A stretch of 64,000 nt of DNA, taken from NCBI GenBank assembly GCA_019914995.1, contig CM034127.1, positions 13,304,269 through 13,368,268 of the forward strand, read 5' to 3'. This DNA comes from Acanthochlamys bracteata (Eukaryota > Streptophyta > Magnoliopsida > Pandanales > Velloziaceae). Shown piece after piece: positions 23,290 to 35,437 of this stretch; within the stretch, counting starts at the first letter, position 1, and every line of letters starts with the position of its first letter. The notes under the pieces were generated by a model. The model was not told the origin of the DNA, ran no database searches, and worked only from the letters and a program-made list of their open reading frames with translations. The position numbers and the translations under genes were made by a program.

Positions 23290-25245
23290 ATGCTGTGAGA
23301 TGCATCTATAGTTTGAGGCTTTCGTCATAACCGTCGTGTTTTGGTGCAATTCTTAATGTCCCTTTCTGTTCAGGACTCTTTTTAAGTGGCGTGTGTTGTT
23401 TCTTTCTGCTGTGTATATTTCGTCATAAACTATGTAATGGGTGGTCGAATATTTGAATAATATTGAAAGTTAATATATTTCGTATTATGATTAGCGTTGT
23501 TACTGTTTAACTCTTCCTGTCAACGAATTTTCCATTGGATGTGTAAGTTGTGATTTTGAAAGGCTCACCAAAATAATGCGAGCTGGCGCGTTTATTTATG
23601 GTAAAGCTTTTTATTGTTTGAAGGGATGGGTCTCCTGTCTACCGTAAAGCAAGTAAAAACTTAAAACAGATAAGCTTTGAAGGTTGACATTTGAGTTTTC
23701 ACCACGGCATCTAGAAGCTGGACGATGCACCAAACGAGAAGTTGCCACAAGCTGCAAGAGAAAATGCTTCACGGATAACTCGAGAGAATTTTAGTGTCGA
23801 CAATGGTGGCCTACTGCTAATTATCTTAAGACAGTTAAACAAAGACGTTTTCATGTCATTGCAAGCATAGACAAAGGTAAGCAAGACAAAAACATGAAAA
23901 TAAGAACTAAAGTAGACAATACTAAAAGGTTGGCATTCCATTTCTGTGCACAGAACGCTCTAGGCTACTTGATTATGTTAGATTCAATAACAACATACGG
24001 TTACAGGATGGAAAACAGCTGCTTGGCTCATACCTAAAGGTCGAGGAAAGAACTTCTTGGCTTCCGCTATAGACATGCTTCCCGGTGCATCCCAAGTATT
24101 CCAGAGAGACCACGTTGACATGTATCTAATGCACAGCATCCTTCAACACTCAGAGAAGCTGTATGTCTGGCCAATCAACATGTTTAATATGTGGAGAGTT
24201 GTGAATTCAAAGTGATACCACAGTGCTCATGAATTACTAAGTTTCATCTGCAAGTTAGTCCTTCAGCAAACTGAGGATGAAAATCTGTCATTGAGAATGA
24301 AATCTTCTTACCTTGCATCAACACCACGTGGCTTCATGCGCAAGGCAATAACAGGTGCTACAATGTCATGATCATCTTAATCTGGGATTGCAAAGTAGCA
24401 TAACATTCGGCAGCAAACCAGCACTCAACAATGCTGTTGGAAACAGAACAGAATTTGTCATATGATCCAAGACCGGAGCTGATGGCTTACTCCAGTATTT
24501 GTAAGAACTCAGGAATACAATGCAAATCCTCCAGCATAGTTTTTGCTGCTTTATCCTAATAAAAAGAAATGAATCGTTTTCATATAACAGTTTTACATAA
24601 ACTCTTCACAATTCCACAAGGCTTTATGTAATGTAAACATAATACAAGAAAGCTTTTGATAGCATAAAGATCTCATGTAATACAGCGCCAAGGAACTACG
24701 GATTTGTGACATGAAGCTTCCTATACTTTTTCTATTGATGGAGAAACAAATTTCTCACAATGTTGTAGTAAAATAAAAGATTTAATAGTAGATCAACAAG
24801 AGCATTATCATAGAAATTATTCTGGTAAATAAGGCATTTTGGTACCAAATCACAGCATAGAAGAATCAATAAGTAACTATAATGAATTAATGATACACTA
24901 TCTGCATTAACACTGTTCAAATAAACCTAAATAACATGGGTTCTAACAGAATAACCATAACGTTTACGCAAGTGGTTTCTACATGAATTTGACATATTAG
25001 CTACACAAGAGGCTTCATTTTCAGTAACGGAATTCAAAGACAAAGTTAATCTAAAGAAAAGAAATACAGTGATTATCTATCCTTTGTTTGTTGGTTCCTA
25101 ACGTGAAAGAAAAAATCACCTCGAAGAAGAAAGATGAACAAATGAATCATACTTTGGCAACTTTGCTCCTTCTGTCCATCACCACATGATACTATGACCT
25201 TCATGCATTTGGAACTTAGGTACCAAACTGTCCTGACAGTTGATT
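23290..25245. other. 3' region between the LTI65-like gene and the PPR gene
   Basis: The first 180 bp or so is the LTI65 3' untranslated region. The rest (about 23.5-25.2 kb) has near-genic base composition but no supported protein. On the minus strand, a donor-like CGAG|GTGATT near 25120 and a good acceptor (TTTTTATTAG) before 24555 suggest that the PPR gene may have a spliced 3' untranslated region here. Confidence 0.5.
24487..24555 (-). other. Possible small terminal exon or 3'UTR exon
   Basis: Downstream of a pyrimidine-rich acceptor on the minus strand, a 22-codon open stretch begins DKAAKTMLED and ends with LQILE and TAA. It looks protein-like, but I found no upstream coding exon that joins it. 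Either it is part of a spliced 3' untranslated region of the PPR gene at 25246-26721 or it is the remnant of another gene. Confidence 0.25.
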
Positions 25246-26721
25246 TTAACATCTTTTGTATCCTTTGAACTTTGATAATAGATGAAGATAGTGCCCCTTC
25301 TCCACCATATAATTGATTATATCATTTGCTTCCTCAGCCTTCCCAGCATTCCTCAATCTGCTTACTAAGGTACTGTACACTGAGAAATTAGGGGTGCAAC
25401 CCTTTTTATCCATATCTTTCAGAAGGGAACATGCTTCACCAAACCTACCCTCAGTGCAAAGCCCACGTATAATAGAATTGTATGTGAACACATTCGGTAG
25501 GTGTCCTTTTGTTACCATCATCTCAAAAGTCTGTCGAGCATTTTCAAATTCACCAGCTACAACGTACCCTGTTATCATGACAGTATAGCATACCACATCA
25601 GGCTCGCATCTGTTCTTCTCTATTTCATCAAAAAAGTACTTGCAAGCATCAAGATTGCCAGCACGACTGAGCCCATCTATCAGAGTTGTGAAATGGAGAA
25701 CACTGGGATCACAACCAACATCTCTCATGTACTTCAACAAATTTAATGCCGCTAGTGGTTTGTCCCCTCTCCCGAGCACATGAAGTAGTAAATTATAAGT
25801 ATGGAGATCAGGTGTGAATCCATTTCGACCCATTTCATCAAGTAAGCGATGGAATTGATCCAACTTGCTCAAGTGATACTTGGCACGCATGACCACATTA
25901 TAAGTTAGGATGTCAGGAGGGTGCCCTTCCAAGAGCATTCTCTGATAGACCCACTCGATTAACCTATACTGGTTAACAATTAGCAACGAGTAAAGAATTG
26001 CGTTGAAAGAATGCTTGAATGGCCGATAATTGAAAGTCTTCGACTTGATGAACCTCTCCACCACTCTCCTCGCCAGACCTGCCTCACCGCAACTACAAAT
26101 CAGAATATTGAATGTGCGAGCTGTAATTGGCAGGCCTTTCTCCGTCATCTCATCTACAAGCCTCCACATTGCCTTAAATTCTTCAGTCTCAGAGAAAATC
26201 TTCATAGCCAAATTGTAGGCGTTGGTCGAATGCCTGTAATTCAACTGCTGACTTGACCAAGCAAAAAACTTGTAAGCTAGCTTCGCACACCGTGACTTAT
26301 TTGCTCCATTAATTGATATTCGAATCTTGAGGAGAACTTCCCTGACAAGGGCATTGGACAACTTTACAGGTATTTCGTCGAGCACCTCTCGGGCATTAAA
26401 TCCAGGTCCATCTTGCTGCAGAATCTTAAATATTCGATCGCCATCTAACCTAATTTGCTCGTAATAATTTTTCCTGGAACCAAAATCACTACTTTCTACA
26501 TTCTCTTCATCAGTATCAGCGCCGCCGGGCAGCGAACCAATAAACGAGTCGCTACTGAACTCATCAAAATCCAATTTTTCTTCATTATCGCCACCGTCAT
26601 CCTCACCGGTGTTATACCCAGTAGCACATAAAGGCCTCAATTTTCGGGCACTAAGGCCGGGAAAGTCGCAGGATTTCGACCGAATCTTTCGGCCGAGTAA
26701 AAAGGTGGACAAGTTTCTCAT
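25246..26721 (-). CDS. P-class pentatricopeptide repeat protein, single exon
   Basis: A 491-residue intronless frame starts MRNLSTFLLGRKIRSK, a basic, serine-containing N-terminus typical of a mitochondrial or plastid targeting peptide. An acidic linker (about 38-80) follows. From about residue 165 to the end there are roughly nine 35-residue PPR motifs of the P class, such as PDILTYNVVMRAKYHL, PDLHTYNLLLHVLGRG and PNVFTYNSIIRGLCTEG. There are no E or DYW domains, so RNA stabilisation, splicing or translation in an organelle is more likely than editing. The C-terminus LSKFKGYKRC resembles the At1g55630/At3g60050 group as I recall it. The RNA target is unknown. Confidence 0.9.
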   Translation of the reverse strand: MRNLSTFLLGRKIRSKSCDFPGLSARKLRPLCATGYNTGEDDGGDNEEKLDFDEFSSDSFIGSLPGGADTDEENVESSDFGSRKNYYEQIRLDGDRIFKILQQDGPGFNAREVLDEIPVKLSNALVREVLLKIRISINGANKSRCAKLAYKFFAWSSQQLNYRHSTNAYNLAMKIFSETEEFKAMWRLVDEMTEKGLPITARTFNILICSCGEAGLARRVVERFIKSKTFNYRPFKHSFNAILYSLLIVNQYRLIEWVYQRMLLEGHPPDILTYNVVMRAKYHLSKLDQFHRLLDEMGRNGFTPDLHTYNLLLHVLGRGDKPLAALNLLKYMRDVGCDPSVLHFTTLIDGLSRAGNLDACKYFFDEIEKNRCEPDVVCYTVMITGYVVAGEFENARQTFEMMVTKGHLPNVFTYNSIIRGLCTEGRFGEACSLLKDMDKKGCTPNFSVYSTLVSRLRNAGKAEEANDIINYMVEKGHYLHLLSKFKGYKRC

Positions 26722-27344
26722 GGCAATTTGAGAAAGTGATCTTCAATTGCTTCATGATCTAAGACCAAGTGTACACAAAATTGATTTCTTTGAATCGATT
26801 ATGGAGAAGTTTATAAAGTTGGGATTGAATTGCTTCACTGCCATTGATTTCAAACAAGAAATACTGCAACTAAATTGAGAAATTAAATGATAGCACTAAT
26901 ATAAAACTGACGAAAAATTGAGCAACAGTTAACTGGATGGGGCCTGACTTCGCTCATTGTTTTAGAATTGCTTGCTCGTTAAAAATCTATAGATTACATA
27001 ATAAACACCTAACTAATTAGCTCGCTTAGCAAATAATAAAATAATATGTTCTTTTGCATATAAAAATAACTTTTTTTATTAAAAAATCACTTTTAATTTA
27101 TTTTTTATTATAACTTACTTTTTAATAAAAAATACATCACTTTTAATAATATTATTTCTAACAATTTATTTTTAAAAATTCAATTTTAAAATCAAAATAA
27201 CGCAACTAAAAAAAAGCATGAAATATTTGCTGATGATGTAAAAAAGAATCACTTTCTGAGTTGAGAAGCATCAGAAATGATGGAACAAAACTTTTGACCA
27301 AAAGCAATATAATATAAAAACATTAATTTTTCAAAAATTTACAT

Positions 27345-27580
27345 TATATAAAAAACGTGTTAATTTTAAAATAAATTTAGTTTAAAAAATAAATTTAAAT
27401 AAAATTTAAATTTAAAATATTTAATAATAAATAAATTTTTATATTTATTTGTATTGTAAGTGAATTTAAAATTAAATTTTAAAAAATAAATTTTTAATAA
27501 AATAATTTATTTTTTTAATTATTTTGTATTAAAAATTAAATTTAAATAAAAATAAATTTGATTAGTTGATAAACAAGTCC
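27345..27580. mobile_element. AT-rich MITE-like element, family 1 (reverse orientation)
   Basis: The right end, read in reverse complement, is GGACTTGTTTATCAACTAAT. It closely resembles the heads of the copies at 30388 and 51487 (TTGTTTAT followed by an AA-CCAT block). The left border is approximate. The interior is almost pure A/T with no coding potential. Confidence 0.4.
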
Positions 27581-27910
27581 AAAATGATAATACGAATTTC
27601 AGATAATTATTAATTTTGAATGTTTCATTTTCTGATCTTTTTTTTTAATCTCTTTTTTCTTACTTTGGTTGTCCAACTGCTATTATCAATTTTTCCCCAT
27701 CTTTTAAATTAATTTCTTCACAATCGCCATCGTATCCACGACTATCACCTTATGCTCTTTAAGATCTGCTGCAGTATAATCAACATTTGTGAATTAACAA
27801 AAGCAATTCAAAGATCAATATGGTTTCCAAGTAGATCAGAATGTTTTTTAAATTTTGCATAGCTGAACGATAACCAAAAACTCCTGCAATTTAAAAATTA
27901 ATAATCTGTT

Positions 27911-28200
27911 AGGACGTGTTTTAAATATTCATAATTTTATTTTTTAAGTCAAATTTTAAGTTTCGAATAGTTCATATGTTTCAATTACATAAAAAATTTA
28001 GAATTTTATTTCATATACAAAATTTAGTTTTAACTTTCTTATTTATATACTTTTTAACATAATTATATATTTTAATTTTTAACATATTTTTTAAAATTAT
28101 TAAAATATAAATATTATAATTTATTTTTATTTAAAAAAAATTTTATTTTTTATTTTTTATTTTTATGAAATTTAGTTACGAATATTTAGAACGCGCACTT
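27911..28200. mobile_element. MITE-like element with about 22-bp inverted ends
   Basis: The left end begins AGGACGTGTTTTAAATATTC and the reverse complement of the right end begins AAGTGCGCGTTCTAAATATT. They share CGTGTTTTAAATATTC / CGCGTTCTAAATATTC with two mismatches. The interior is A/T-rich and non-coding. Flanking 8-mers match only partly, so the target-site duplication is unresolved. Confidence 0.5.
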
Positions 28201-28393
28201 AATTGTGTGCAATAACTGCAAGGGTTGTTCTGCCGAATCAACATGAGGTGAAAGCGATGTGTGTACTTGAAATCCAAGCTTGAAGAGTGTAGCAAGAGTC
28301 TTTCTTCAAACTCGCCGGCGATATCGTTGACCGGTCTTGAACAGTGAACATGAAAGGGCCAGCCCAGAATTGGCCTAACTAGTTTGTTTGGGC

Positions 28394-28407
28394 TTGGGCT
28401 AGCCCAA
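28394..28407. promoter_or_regulatory. TTGGGCTAGCCCAA palindrome in a TGGGCY cluster
   Basis: This is a perfect 14-bp inverted repeat. Further GGGCCAGCCCAG and GGCTTGGGC motifs lie within 60 bp. TGGGCY is the site II element class bound by TCP factors in plant housekeeping promoters. It lies about 0.9 kb before the GT90 start codon, so which transcript it serves is unclear. Confidence 0.35.
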
Positions 28408-29320
28408 ATTGGACTAAATTGCTATTTCGGAAACTCATCCAAGTTCTGCATCGACAAACACGTACTACAAAAATTTGCGAACCATCCATCACCCAATCCA
28501 AATCGCTCTCTTTCACCTTTAATTTTAAGTTAATAACCACCAGCATAACTGTCCCACACGGCACTGAAGAAAACAACGCAACAGAAGTAAAGCGCTCAAC
28601 AATTTGTGAATCAATTGAAACGAAGATGGTAGTAGTAGTAACCAGATCTACCTATCTACAACAGTTAATATCAACATAACGTGCTCACTGACATCATCAG
28701 TGGATGATAGAACGGACAAAATTTTTTGCTTCATTTCACAAAAAAGATGAGAATTGATCAGAGAACAGAAATGAATGCAGTATTTTGTTATGTTGCCCGA
28801 GTGAAAGGTACCACTCTAGTCTACTGTATGCACTACTTGACACGTGCAAGTAATCCACAACTCCTCCATCTTTCTCAAGACGCTTTTTTCTTTTCCCCCA
28901 AAACTGTATATTCGTTTTCTTTGCTTTTTTCTTGCACAAAAACTGAAGCTGAAGCTTTCTTCACTGGACTAGCTTTGGAAATTCCGAAAGATCTCTTATG
29001 GTCTTACCCACTGAGTGTGACAGAGAATTTTACGTGTTTCTTGAAAGTTGATGCAGAAGAGTTGGTAGCTGTCTTTGTTGTTTGTTTTCTCAGGAATTGA
29101 ACGCAACCAACTGAGCTGCAGCGAAGAGTGAACTATGGCAGAGACAACTAAGAATTGAGCTCAGTATTGCGAGGTAAACTAAAAACTTCACCTTTTTCTT
29201 TTAGTGTGAAAAAAGTTAGATTGTTACTTTCCATTTGAGAAATTTTGTCGTTATTTTGAATTAATGTGTGGAATCGGGATTTGTTTCAGCGGAAAAAAGA
29301 AGAAAAAAATCAAGAAAGCC

Positions 29321-32300
29321 ATGTCGCATAAGAGTAGTGTGAAGAGTAGCAAGTTCTCGTTTGGAGAAACAAAGTGGCCATTTTTATCCAAAACAGTGCT
29401 GTTCATCTTCATTGCTCTTCCCTTCTTCGCCTTTTTCTCAACTAGATGGATCAACAAGTCGGTATGTTATCAACATTCCAAATGCTCTATTGTTAGGGTT
29501 TCATGTTTTCTTAATTTGAAACTAAAAGCTGAATTCCAAGTTGTTTGGGGTGTTCAGAATTTAGTTTTCTCTTCTAACACTTCTGTTTTGGGATCTCTTC
29601 GTTCTTTTCTTGATTCAGTCATTGGGGGTCTAGAACTGAACTTAAATTTCTAGATTTTACTCTTGCACTTTCTTGTTCCGGGAAAAACACTTTCTTGTTT
29701 CTGGAAAAACAATCTTGCATTGTTTTGGAGTCACAGACCAGCAGAATGTACAGGATGTTGTACAAAGAGATAGAAAGACCAAAGACTGTTTGATTTGTTT
29801 CGTTTAACATATCAAAGACTGTTTGATTCCAGTTACTCGATTAAGAAATTTTGGTTTTTCAATGTTTTTGACCAATGGTTTATAAAGGAGGTGCGTTATT
29901 ATTAACATTTAAGAGCATTAATTTTAAGAAGCACGTTCGTACAAAATCTCTCTCTCTTATGGAATTTGATTATCTCACTTTGATGCTTAAAAGCTTTTTC
30001 CTTTCTGCGCTTGACTGGTGATGATTCTCTTTTGGAAAAGGGGGACTTTTTCTGCTAGCCAGCTATTGAGTGGAAATGATAATAAAATGAAAGGTTGTTT
30101 GTTTTCAATCGTGGTTGGTCCTGTCTTTGTTGAAATTATAGACCTTTTCAAATTTTAAATGTTTTTCCTTTTGTTACATTTTACTTTTTCTTCCCTTGCA
30201 TTAATATATATATGTTCAATCAATGGTTTAGCTAGCTAGTTGTTATTGGAGTTTCTGTTCACGGAGGTTCTAATTTCCCGTGATCGGTGCATATAAGGAC
30301 GAAGAGAATTAAGCCATCTTTGGAAGTTAGTTACCCTGGAAACATGGGTAGAACGATTCCGGATCTCTTTTGTTTACACTAATGATAAGAGCTTGTTTAT
30401 TAATCCATCAAACTCATTTTTTTAAAACTTATTTTTAAATTAAAATAAATATAAATTTTTAAATACTTTTTTTCTTAAAAAATTTAATTTGAAAACTCAC
30501 CTTTTAATACTAAATAATTTATTTATTGTTAAATATTTTTAATTTTAAACTATTTATAAACTCACTTCAAAAGTGAGTTTAACATCAAGGTAAATACACA
30601 TTAACTTTTTAAAATATGCACAACAAGACAATGAAGGTCAATACTAGTAGATCAATTTTGGCCACGGTTAAAAATTGTGTTAGTACCTAAGTTTAGTATA
30701 TCATTTGGTTTGAATTTCCAAGCAGAAGCTTTAGAAACGTAAGAAAAGGTTCTATGCACTTGAAAATGGTTATTAAATCTTTGAACCATACTTAAACCAT
30801 GTGCTAGAACTTCACTGAAGTAACGCAGAAGTTATGGAGTCCAAATCCCAGCATTCATTTGTTTTTGTTGTTCTATGTACATGGAGTCTTGGAACCAAGC
30901 TATAAGTGAGGTTAAGTTGCATTTGAAATGCGTTGGGCTTGGCAATCAACTAAACCTAAAATTAGAATACTTGAATTATTAATGTTAGATAACTTAGGTT
31001 ACACTAACTTTTTCCTTACTATGTTCTCGAAATTTAATAATACCACAACTTTCATGCAATGTTTGGCAATTATGAACATTTTTTTCCGAGGTGGGTTCTT
31101 CATAAATGTTTTTGCTTGTTTTTGTCCTCCAAACAAGAATGTAATCAGCATGCAGGTTCTTCTGCCCTTTCAAGTCCACTGTTATTTCAACATGCAGAAG
31201 TTAGATTCCGAAATCATCAAATTATAGTGATTTTGAATCACCATTAAAAATAAAATGAATAGGAGAATAACCAAATCTATATTATTTAGCAGCTCATGCC
31301 AATCACAGTTATTGCACTAATATTTCAAGGGAGGGCTGAGTGGCTGACTTCTTGTTTGATTGTCTGTTTGTTTGTGCAAAGTGTTTGTTGGAGATTCTGC
31401 TACGGCTTGCTTTTGGTTGTAATGTCTTTGGTTGCAATGGTTCTTTGAAGCTGTTCTGCAAATGTAGTAGTAGGAAGCTAGCATTATTTCTCTTCAGTGC
31501 TCATTCTATCTTTGTATCTTCATGGCCAATTTAGACTGCCATGGAAGATGACTCCGTTGCCTAGCAACTAAGATTACTGCATCTCTCTTTTTCCTATCCC
31601 AAAATGTACCATTAGAATTTATAATCGAAAAATTTACAGCAAAATCTGTACTCGTAAGTTCATAAGTCATAACTGCTGTTTTCAGTTATGTGTTTACTGA
31701 TACAGATGGGTAAGGAAGATTCTTCATGTAGTAATGTACCAAAGGTTAATGTTTCCTAATTTTGGTAATCGGAAAATAATGCAATATAGTGTCAGTTTTG
31801 GAACCTTTCCAAATTGCTTGTTTGTTATGAAAGTTTCTCACTTTTGTTCATGTAGATTGTATCAGAAAATATTTCCAGTGAAGGTTCAGCCCCAAAGGTA
31901 ATACAAGTTCACAACCAACCCACAACCATGCGAGCCACACAGGCCATAATCAGAACAAATGACTCAAACAAAATACCTCACCTTCAACCAAAATTACAGC
32001 TTCAGCCACCTAAGCAGCAACAACAACCAGCAAGCGTTCTTCCTTTCACATGCCCTGCTGGCAATGTAACATTACACTTATTTTGCCACTCTGCTGAAGA
32101 AACTGCTCTCTTCACTTCTGATCAAAGCCTTCAACCGTCTGAAGCCTGCCCGGAGTACTTCCGGTGGATTTATGAGGACCTCAAGCCATGGAGAGAAACA
32201 GGTATTACTAGTGAGATGGTGCAGCAAGCATCAAGAACTGCAAGCTTCCGTCTAGTAACCCTTGACGGCCGCGCATACGTGGAGCGGTACCGCAAGTCAT

Positions 32301-33879
32301 TCCAGTCAAGGGACACTTTCACTTTGTGGGGTATCCTGCAGATGCTGCGTAGATATCCCGGAATGGTACCTGACCTTGACCTCATGTTTGATTGCGTCGA
32401 CTGGCCTGTTGTCAGGGCATCTGCATATAGGAGGAGAAGAGGAATGGCTGCATCTACAGTGCTTGCTCCCCCACCATTATTTCGATATTGCGGGGATGAC
32501 TCTACGCTTGACATTGTCTTCCCTGACTGGTCCTTCTGGGGTTGGTACTGATCCTATTCATGCATGAGTGCAATTTCATTCAAAGTCTGCATCCATTTCA
32601 TTTCTTGCTTTCCGTCGGTGATTGCTTTTTTTGTGGTTTCAAGGCCTGAGATCAACATAAAGCCATGGGAGCAGTTGAGAAAGGATCTTAAGATAGGAAA
32701 TGAGAAGGTCAACTGGATAGACAGAGAGCCTTATGCTTACTGGAAAGGAAATCCTGCTGTGGCTGCCACAAGGCAGGACCTTCTCAGATGTAATGTATCA
32801 AAGTCCCATGACTGGAATGCAAGGCTCTATGCTCAGGTATACTGTCTTTGTATAGTTGCAAGCAAGGAAGTTCTGCCTTGAAACTCACATCCTCCTAATA
32901 AAGCGACTCATGGTTACTCGGAATTCACCTGCCTAACACTAGAAACAGAAATGAATTCCATCTCAACTCCTAAAAGTTTCCTTAGGCCTTATGAGTAGCA
33001 AAGCTGGACTTGTACTGATATGGAAGGCTTCATTACAGGATTGGCTCAAGGAGTCGAGGGAAGGATTCAAAGAATCAAACTTGGCAAGCCAATGCATCCA
33101 TAGGTGATCCATTTATAACTGTCTTAAAATTCTTTGCACAAATAGTATGGAAGTCTCGAAGTTGGTTATTCTTGTATTCATACTGTTTTAACAGATATAA
33201 GATATACATAGAGGGGTCAGCTTGGTCCGTGAGCGAGAAGTACATTCTGGCATGCAATTCCCTTGCACTAGTGGTTAAACCAAGGTATTATGACTTCTTC
33301 ACTAGGGGGTTGATGCCAGTGCAGCATTACTGGCCTATTCGGGATGACGACAAGTGTAGGTCAATCAAGTTCGCCGTAGACTGGGGCAATAGCCATAAAC
33401 AGAAGGTATGCTGCTTTAAGCTAACGAAACATCCTTGATGTAAATGTATCATCGTGCTAGGTGTAAACGTTGTTGATGAACTTCTGAACATACCGATACT
33501 GACATGGACTCATACTGAATCACAGGCTCAAGCTATTGGAAGAGAAACTAGCAACTTCATGCAAGAAAACTTAAAGATGGACCATATTTACAGCTACATG
33601 TTCCATCTATTGAACGAGTACTCTAAACTCCTAAAATACAAGCCTGCGAAACCTCCAAGAGCAACTGAACTGTGCTCCGAGCTTATGGCATGCTCAGCAA
33701 AAGGGTTGGAGAAGGCGTTCATGATGGATTCAATGGTGAAGACAACTCATGACTCCGGGCCATGCACATTACCACCACCTTTAACTCCAGTCGAGCTCAA
33801 AGTGATCAAGAGAAGGAAAGAAAACGCTGAAAAACAGGTTGAAATGTGGGAACAGAAAGCTCGTGAGAACAACTCATGA
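29321..33879 (+). CDS. GT90-family glycosyltransferase (rumi/DUF821-like), 6 exons
   Basis: Exons 29321-29461, 31856-32544, 32644-32836, 33039-33103, 33195-33405 and 33526-33879 join to 550 residues. A short cytosolic tail and one hydrophobic anchor (about 20-41) give a type II topology, suggesting the ER or Golgi lumen. A Q/P-rich stem (about 80-95) precedes the catalytic domain. The domain shows VPDLDLMFDCVDWPVV, RYCGDDSTLDIVFPDWSFWGW, REPYAYWKGNPAVAATRQ, KIYIEGSAWSVSEKYIL and RGLMPVQHYWPI, all GT90 hallmarks. Animal relatives (POGLUT1/rumi) add O-linked sugars to proteins; the substrate here is not known. An upstream in-frame ATG at 29264 would add 19 residues rich in lysine, but it is removed if the leader intron ending at 29289 is spliced. 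Intron 1 is 2.4 kb long and contains a MITE-like element (30388-30600). Confidence 0.9.
30388..30600. mobile_element. AT-rich MITE-like element, family 1, in GT90 intron 1
   Basis: The head reads AGAGCTTGTTTATTAATCC and is followed by ATCAAACTCAT. It aligns with the copy at 51487 (AGGGTTTGTTTATCAACCC, then ATTAAACTTAT) over at least 85 bp by eye. The tail (GTGAGTTTAACATCAAGG then TAAATACACA) is roughly an inverted copy of the head. It lies entirely inside the intron. Confidence 0.5.
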
Positions 33880-35437
33880 ATGATACTGCCACAAATGTTT
33901 ACACTACTGGAGATGCGTATTGGGATCGTTATATATCTTTTACATTTTGTTTAATTAGTTTCGAGTCATTCAAATTCGTAGGTGAAACAATAAATTCTTG
34001 ATTATTTGACGACTACCAGTCCAAGCATTTGTTCACTATGCATTCATCTCTATTACTATAGTTTTTTCTTTTCAAAAAAAATTTTAATAGCTAACGGTAT
34101 GGATATGCTCAGGTGTTATCAGAATTTTGTATGAAATTTTTTTTTAAGATTAAAAAATCAATTTTATACAATAATTATTCGGCCTCTAAATATTATATGA
34201 TAGTAATGCTAAGCTATTAAAGTTATTCATAAAATAAATATAGCAAAATTTATAATTGTTAAGATGGATGCGGGTACATTAGAATGGACAAGCACATGCG
34301 TCGATCGAAGACGACTTAAAAAAAAAATAATTTAGATAGTTCGGATATGTATTACATAAAACTAAATATACTATAGTGTATCAAGATGATGTGTTTTTGT
34401 TTAAACTTTAAGAAAAAAATAGAGGTAAATCAAAATTAATTGAACTAGAGTGGTGGTGAATGATATAAAGAAATTGATACTGAATCAAATTTATAATCGG
34501 AAGGAATAAAATATAAATTCATATACTCATGATTCTAAACTAATGGGATAAAAATTAAATTTGTTGCTGTACTGAAGACATTTCAATTTTAACTCAAGCC
34601 TTGCGAAATTACAACAAACAGATTACGCATAACTATATGGAATATATGCTGTCCCTACAAAAGCCATGCCTCACATTTACTACAATCATTTCCTTTTACT
34701 TTTCTAGAGACGACTCAGCGCAAAGCATGAAGGTCAAAGAATCATTTAGCGTAATTTCAAAAACCACATTGAAATGATATTATTACGCGTAACTTGAAAT
34801 TAAAGTATATATGTTGGTTCTTGAACTAAACTCACAAGCATCAATGATTTTAGAGAAGATTATTGAACACGATTACGTTTTGTGTTGATCTTAAATTGGT
34901 TTAATCCCTTTCAACAATGTAAGAGATGATGCAAGATTTGAAGAAAAAAATAATAATTTACTAATTTTCGCGAGTCCTATATAAACATCTATGTAAGAGA
35001 TGATGTATGATTTAGAGGACAACTATTTATTTTCTGTTAAGAGGTCATTAAAACAGTCCCCATTTTTAGGTCTTATAAAGTTTAGATTATAAAGTAAGGT
35101 TTTGAGTTGGACTATCAAACTTATCACATTTTCATCAACTATAAATAACTGCTTTGAAGATCAGAAATATCATATAGTTAAACATATAGAATTTGTCAAA
35201 AGAAAATTTCTTTTAAAAAGAAGAAGAAACAAGAAAGTCTATTTCTGTTTTGTTTTTTTCAGTCTCTTTCTTCAAAAAGTTGCTCAGTGAAGAACAAACA
35301 TAAAGAGCTGAAAAAAATTCTGTTGTTTTTTCTTTCCGCAGCATCTGTTGTCTGCTATTATCAAGAAAATGAAAACATTTATATGCTTCTCTGCTCGTTG
35401 AATCCCTATTTTCTCTCCTCTCCTTCAAATTACAGAG
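33880..35437. other. Spacer between the GT90 gene and the LRR gene
   Basis: A canonical AATAAA at 33989-33994, 110 bp after the GT90 stop, is a likely poly(A) signal. The rest is moderately AT-rich and non-coding. A block TGTAAGAGATGATG recurs at about 34918 and 34993, about 75 bp apart, a small imperfect direct repeat. The last 150 bp or so is probably the 5' leader of the LRR gene. Confidence 0.55.

Larger units (their letters stand above)
26722..29170. other. Intergenic spacer with AT-rich elements and the upstream region of the GT90 gene
   Basis: No supported coding region. It contains two MITE-like elements (about 27345-27580 and 27911-28200). Around 28340-28410 there is a cluster of TGGGCY/RGCCCA motifs, including a perfect 14-bp palindrome at 28394-28407. 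The GT90 transcript probably begins near 29000-29150, because a donor-like GAG|GTAAAC occurs near 29171 and an acceptor TTTGTTTCAG ends at 29289. Confidence 0.55.

Noticed and set aside
35102-35290. Small frame before the LRR gene
   Set aside because: K/F-rich low-complexity translation in the probable leader or promoter, without a motif.
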